DNA from: Campylobacteraceae bacterium
Lineage (GTDB): Bacteria > Campylobacterota > Campylobacteria > Campylobacterales > Sulfurovaceae
Assembly: GCA_026986085.1 (NCBI GenBank)
Contig: JALSPE010000138.1
Location: 1 to 8,104 of the forward strand
Direction of reading: 5' to 3'
DNA: 8,104 nt
The notes beneath the pieces were generated by a model, which was given only the letters and a program-made list of their open reading frames with translations, did not search any database and was not told the origin of the DNA. This document shows positions 5,941 to 8,104 of the stretch, piece after piece. The first letter of the stretch is position 1, and each line of letters opens with the position of its first letter. The position numbers and the translations under genes are program-made.

Positions 5941-6990
5941 GTGAAAAATTTATACTTAAAACTAATAATTGCAACTTTTCTGCTATCTATCTCACTCTTT
6001 GCTGGTAGTGTAGAGAATAATAAAACTATTATCAAATCTAGCAGTAGTGATATGTGTAAAAAGTTGTATCGAAATAAGTTAAAAGATATAGAAAAAAATG
6101 GCTGGGGCAACAGAAGCAAGACAGAAAATAGTTGTATATTAAAGATAGAAAAAGAGGATATACCCAATATTTTAAATGCAATAGATAAAATAAAAACTCT
6201 TAAAAGTAGCAAAGAGTTTTATAAAAAGATACCAAGAGAAGCTATTCGTAAACTCTTTTTGTATATAAAGTATTTAGAAGCTAATGACAGAGAAGATGAG
6301 GCGCTTCCTATATATCTATCACTTATTAAATTGGCTAATATTAAAAACCCAGATGTTGTGCTTATTGCCATTAAACTTAATATAGACAATAGGCTAATAG
6401 AGTCACTTAACGAAGCTTTTAAAAGGGGCTTATACTCTAAAGATAATAAGCTTTTACTATATAGAGAGTTATCCAAAAGCTTAATAGTAGATAACTCTTT
6501 AATATTGGTAGCATTTGATAATGAGAGAGATGAAGTTGTTAAGTTAGCTGCAAAAGGCTTTAAAGATAGTTTAAAAAGTAACAAAAAAGAGAGTAGAGAA
6601 GTTTTAGATATTTATAACAGTTATATAAAAGATTTTGCATATAAACAGTATCAAAAGATAAAGATTGCATTTATAAAAAATGACTTCAAAGAGCTAGAGA
6701 AAGAGGCTAGAAAAGATAGAGATATGCTTGATAGTAAAATCAAAATGGCTAAATTTGGAGCAAAAGTTGCGTTGCTTCAAGTTCCTATAAATATAAAAAG
6801 AAAATTTGGCTTAAAGGTAACAAAAAAAGAGTATTATGATCTATTTGATGTAATGTTAAAACCACTGTTGAATACTGTTCTTCCAAGTAATATGCTTAAA
6901 GGCTTAAGCAAGAATTATCATAAAGCTATAATAGATAATAAGAAATTTTTATCTAAATTAAAAGAGAGTATTGATGAGCCAAAGAAGTAG
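5941..6990 (+). CDS. Exported alpha-helical protein of unknown function (GTG start)
   Basis: I do not recognise the family. The 349-residue product starts at GTG 5941 with AAGGG (5931-5935) at ideal spacing. It has a signal peptide (MKNLYLK, then a hydrophobic core to about 20), with likely cleavage after FA at 20-21, so it should be periplasmic or secreted. The mature part has only two cysteines (C39 and C65), placed where they could form a disulfide around KNGWGNRS (52-59). The rest is highly charged and predicted helical. Leucine/alanine-spaced helices at about 85-205 could be TPR- or HEAT-like solenoid repeats, and a Lys/Glu-rich stretch (about 230-285) could be a long helix or coiled coil. 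No catalytic motif is visible. Its 3' end overlaps the WYL regulator by 17 bp, so the two are probably translated from one message, with nfeD upstream. Confidence 0.85.
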   Translation: MKNLYLKLIIATFLLSISLFAGSVENNKTIIKSSSSDMCKKLYRNKLKDIEKNGWGNRSKTENSCILKIEKEDIPNILNAIDKIKTLKSSKEFYKKIPREAIRKLFLYIKYLEANDREDEALPIYLSLIKLANIKNPDVVLIAIKLNIDNRLIESLNEAFKRGLYSKDNKLLLYRELSKSLIVDNSLILVAFDNERDEVVKLAAKGFKDSLKSNKKESREVLDIYNSYIKDFAYKQYQKIKIAFIKNDFKELEKEARKDRDMLDSKIKMAKFGAKVALLQVPINIKRKFGLKVTKKEYYDLFDVMLKPLLNTVLPSNMLKGLSKNYHKAIIDNKKFLSKLKESIDEPKK

Positions 6991-7912
6991 TTTATATAGA
7001 ACACTTGAGATAATTGAGAGGTTAAATAGCTCTCAATTATTGTGTATAGATATTTTAGCACAAGAGTATGGCGTAAGCGAAAGGACAATACGGAGAGATT
7101 TTGAGTTGATACGCAATATATTTGGTGATTTTGTAACAAAAGATAAAGATTGCTACAGAGCCTATGATACTATGGTGCTAGATAGAGTTTTAAGTGCTAC
7201 AGATTTAATGACACTAGCAAATATTGTAAATCTATTTGATATTACAAAAAATCAGAGTCAAATTAGCGACAAAACAAAAGAGTTGGTTAAGCGCTCAATG
7301 AGTGTTTACGACTTTAAATCTCGTCCATTTGAAGTGATTGAAAATTACGATATTGTAAAAATTTTAGAACACGCAATAAAATTTAATAAAGAGATAGAGC
7401 TAGAGTATAAAACAGAGAGGGTATTAACCAAAATAAAACTAGAGCCATATAAAATACTCTTTTTAAATGAGAATTTCTATATAATAGGAGTTATCTCTAG
7501 TAAAAGAAAAGTTGAATTTAGAAGAATTGGGATGATAGAGAGTGTAACTTATACAAAAAAGAGTTTTAGAACAGATGCTAAAGTTACCAATTTTATAAAG
7601 AAGATACAAACACCTTGGGCAAATTTTGACTCTCGAGAAGTTAGAGTTAGATTAAGGGCTGATGTAAAGATAAGACGATATTTTATGCGTAAAAAGTATC
7701 TACCATCTCAAAAGATTGTAAAAACCTATGATAATGGAGATATAGAGGTTCACTATGAGATAACAAACTATAGAGAGATAGAAGATTTAGTAATTAAGTG
7801 GTTACCAAATATAGAGATACTAGAGCCTCGTAATTTAAAAAGATTTATAAAACGAACCCTATCTAAAAAGATGCACTCATTAACTCAATTTAGAGTTGAT
7901 GACAAAATATGA
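6974..7912 (+). CDS. HTH-WYL domain transcriptional regulator
   Basis: This 312-residue protein is numbered from ATG 6974. A TTG at 6971 is also in frame, but AAGAGAG (6962-6968) is better placed for the ATG. An N-terminal winged helix-turn-helix of DeoR/HTH_11 type (about 6-60) contains IDILAQEYGVSERTIRRDFE (25-44). A linker leads to a WYL domain (about 125-195), with FYI at 168-170 where W-Y-L is usual and EFRRIGMI at 181-188. The C-terminal extension (WCX-like, about 222-295) includes VRVRLRADV and IVKTYDNGDIEVHYEI. WYL regulators bind small ligands or nucleic acid and often control stress, DNA-damage or defence functions. The conserved basic residues of the pocket (R183, R184) are present. 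The gene overlaps the exported-protein gene and lies 46 bp before the next gene, either of which could be a target. A perfect inverted repeat lies inside its 5' coding region. Confidence 0.92.
   Translation: MSQRSSLYRTLEIIERLNSSQLLCIDILAQEYGVSERTIRRDFELIRNIFGDFVTKDKDCYRAYDTMVLDRVLSATDLMTLANIVNLFDITKNQSQISDKTKELVKRSMSVYDFKSRPFEVIENYDIVKILEHAIKFNKEIELEYKTERVLTKIKLEPYKILFLNENFYIIGVISSKRKVEFRRIGMIESVTYTKKSFRTDAKVTNFIKKIQTPWANFDSREVRVRLRADVKIRRYFMRKKYLPSQKIVKTYDNGDIEVHYEITNYREIEDLVIKWLPNIEILEPRNLKRFIKRTLSKKMHSLTQFRVDDKI
7010..7040. repeat. Perfect 11-bp inverted repeat inside the WYL regulator gene
   Basis: ATAATTGAGAG (7010-7020) and CTCTCAATTAT (7030-7040) are exact reverse complements separated by 9 bp. 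The repeat starts 36 bp after the ATG and covers codons of the first HTH helices. It could be an internal operator for autoregulation or an mRNA hairpin. It is the longest perfect short-loop inverted repeat I found in the window. Confidence 0.6.
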
Positions 7913-7939
7913 CACAATACTCTATTAAAATGATAAAAT
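7909..7939 (+). promoter_or_regulatory. Candidate promoter for the right-edge gene
   Basis: TGATAAAAT (7931-7939) is an extended -10 (hexamer TAAAAT 7934-7939). ATGACA (7909-7914) matches the -35 consensus at 5 of 6 positions with a 19-bp spacer, and overlaps the WYL gene's stop codon. The start point would fall near 7946, giving a very short leader. Confidence 0.45.
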
Positions 7940-7958
7940 AGTAAATTTAGGATAAATA

Positions 7959-8104
7959 ATGAACAATAAGATTAATTTAGAATATACCAAGCAACCAGAG
8001 TGGGTAGAGGAATTTGATTTTGAAAGACACTTTGAAGATTATAAAAAGTGCAACGACTACTATCATTGGAGAGTCTCAAGATACTATAACTATATAGATA
8101 GTAA
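7959..8104 (+). CDS. Unrecognised protein, N-terminal fragment (3' end outside window)
   Basis: An open frame starts at ATG 7959 with AGGA (7949-7952) at good spacing and runs off the right edge after 48 codons. The visible part is soluble, with no signal peptide or membrane helix. It is unusually rich in aromatic residues (W15, W37 and many Tyr/Phe), with EEFDFERHFEDYKK at 17-30 and DYYHWRVSRYYNYID at 33-47. I do not recognise a family. It lies 46 bp downstream of the WYL regulator on the same strand with its own candidate promoter, so it could be a regulated target of that protein. The coding call rests on start, Shine-Dalgarno and an uninterrupted frame; the function is unknown. Confidence 0.7.
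   Translation, partial: MNNKINLEYTKQPEWVEEFDFERHFEDYKKCNDYYHWRVSRYYNYIDS

Noticed and set aside
5928..7139. Minus-strand open frames at 5928-6212, 6219-6584 and 6918-7139
   Set aside because: They are antisense to the exported-protein and WYL genes, with leucine/serine-rich hydrophobic translations typical of antisense AT-rich DNA. The plus-strand genes have signal peptide, Shine-Dalgarno and domain support.
7882..7897. AACTC/GAGTT hairpin at the 3' end of the WYL gene as a terminator
   Set aside because: It has only a 5-bp stem, lies inside the coding sequence and has no T-tract after it.

Overview
The window is AT-rich (stop-poor reading frames, heavy use of AAA/TTA/ATA codons) and reads like a member of the Campylobacterota, something like a Sulfurimonas/Sulfurovum/Arcobacter-type organism. 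This rests on base composition, on promoters that are little more than a TATAAT box behind A/T tracts, and on the style of the proteins. I cannot fix the genus from sequence alone.

Layout. (1) Positions 1-119 hold the last 38 codons of a plus-strand gene whose end looks like the C-terminus of a CAP/SCP-domain protein. (2) 120-362 is a convergent intergenic region. It carries a 77-bp palindromic element (204-280) and a 25-bp direct repeat. (3) 363-3769 is a minus-strand operon, read from right to left: lemA, then a full-length DUF2207 membrane protein (4-bp ATGA overlap), then a shorter DUF2207 paralogue that has lost the extracytoplasmic domain and the glycine-rich tail. (4) 3770-3864 is a divergent promoter region. 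(5) 3865-5271 is rmuC on the plus strand. (6) 5272-5444 is intergenic, with a decayed second copy of the palindromic element forming a terminator-like hairpin, then a promoter with an extended -10 box. (7) 5445-7912 is a probable plus-strand operon: an NfeD-like membrane protein, an unrecognised exported helical protein (GTG start), and a HTH-WYL transcriptional regulator whose start overlaps the preceding gene by 17 bp. (8) From 7959 an unrecognised gene with its own candidate promoter runs off the right edge.

How the genes may work together. LemA and DUF2207 proteins are often neighbours in bacteria and are thought to act together at the cytoplasmic membrane; their biochemical role is unsettled. 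RmuC is linked to DNA recombination and genome stability and seems to share only the promoter region with lemA. The nfeD / exported protein / WYL cluster is the least explained part. WYL regulators are usually ligand-responsive, so the overlapping exported protein or the gene at the right edge are candidate targets. There are no tRNA or rRNA genes, CRISPR arrays or transposase genes in the window.
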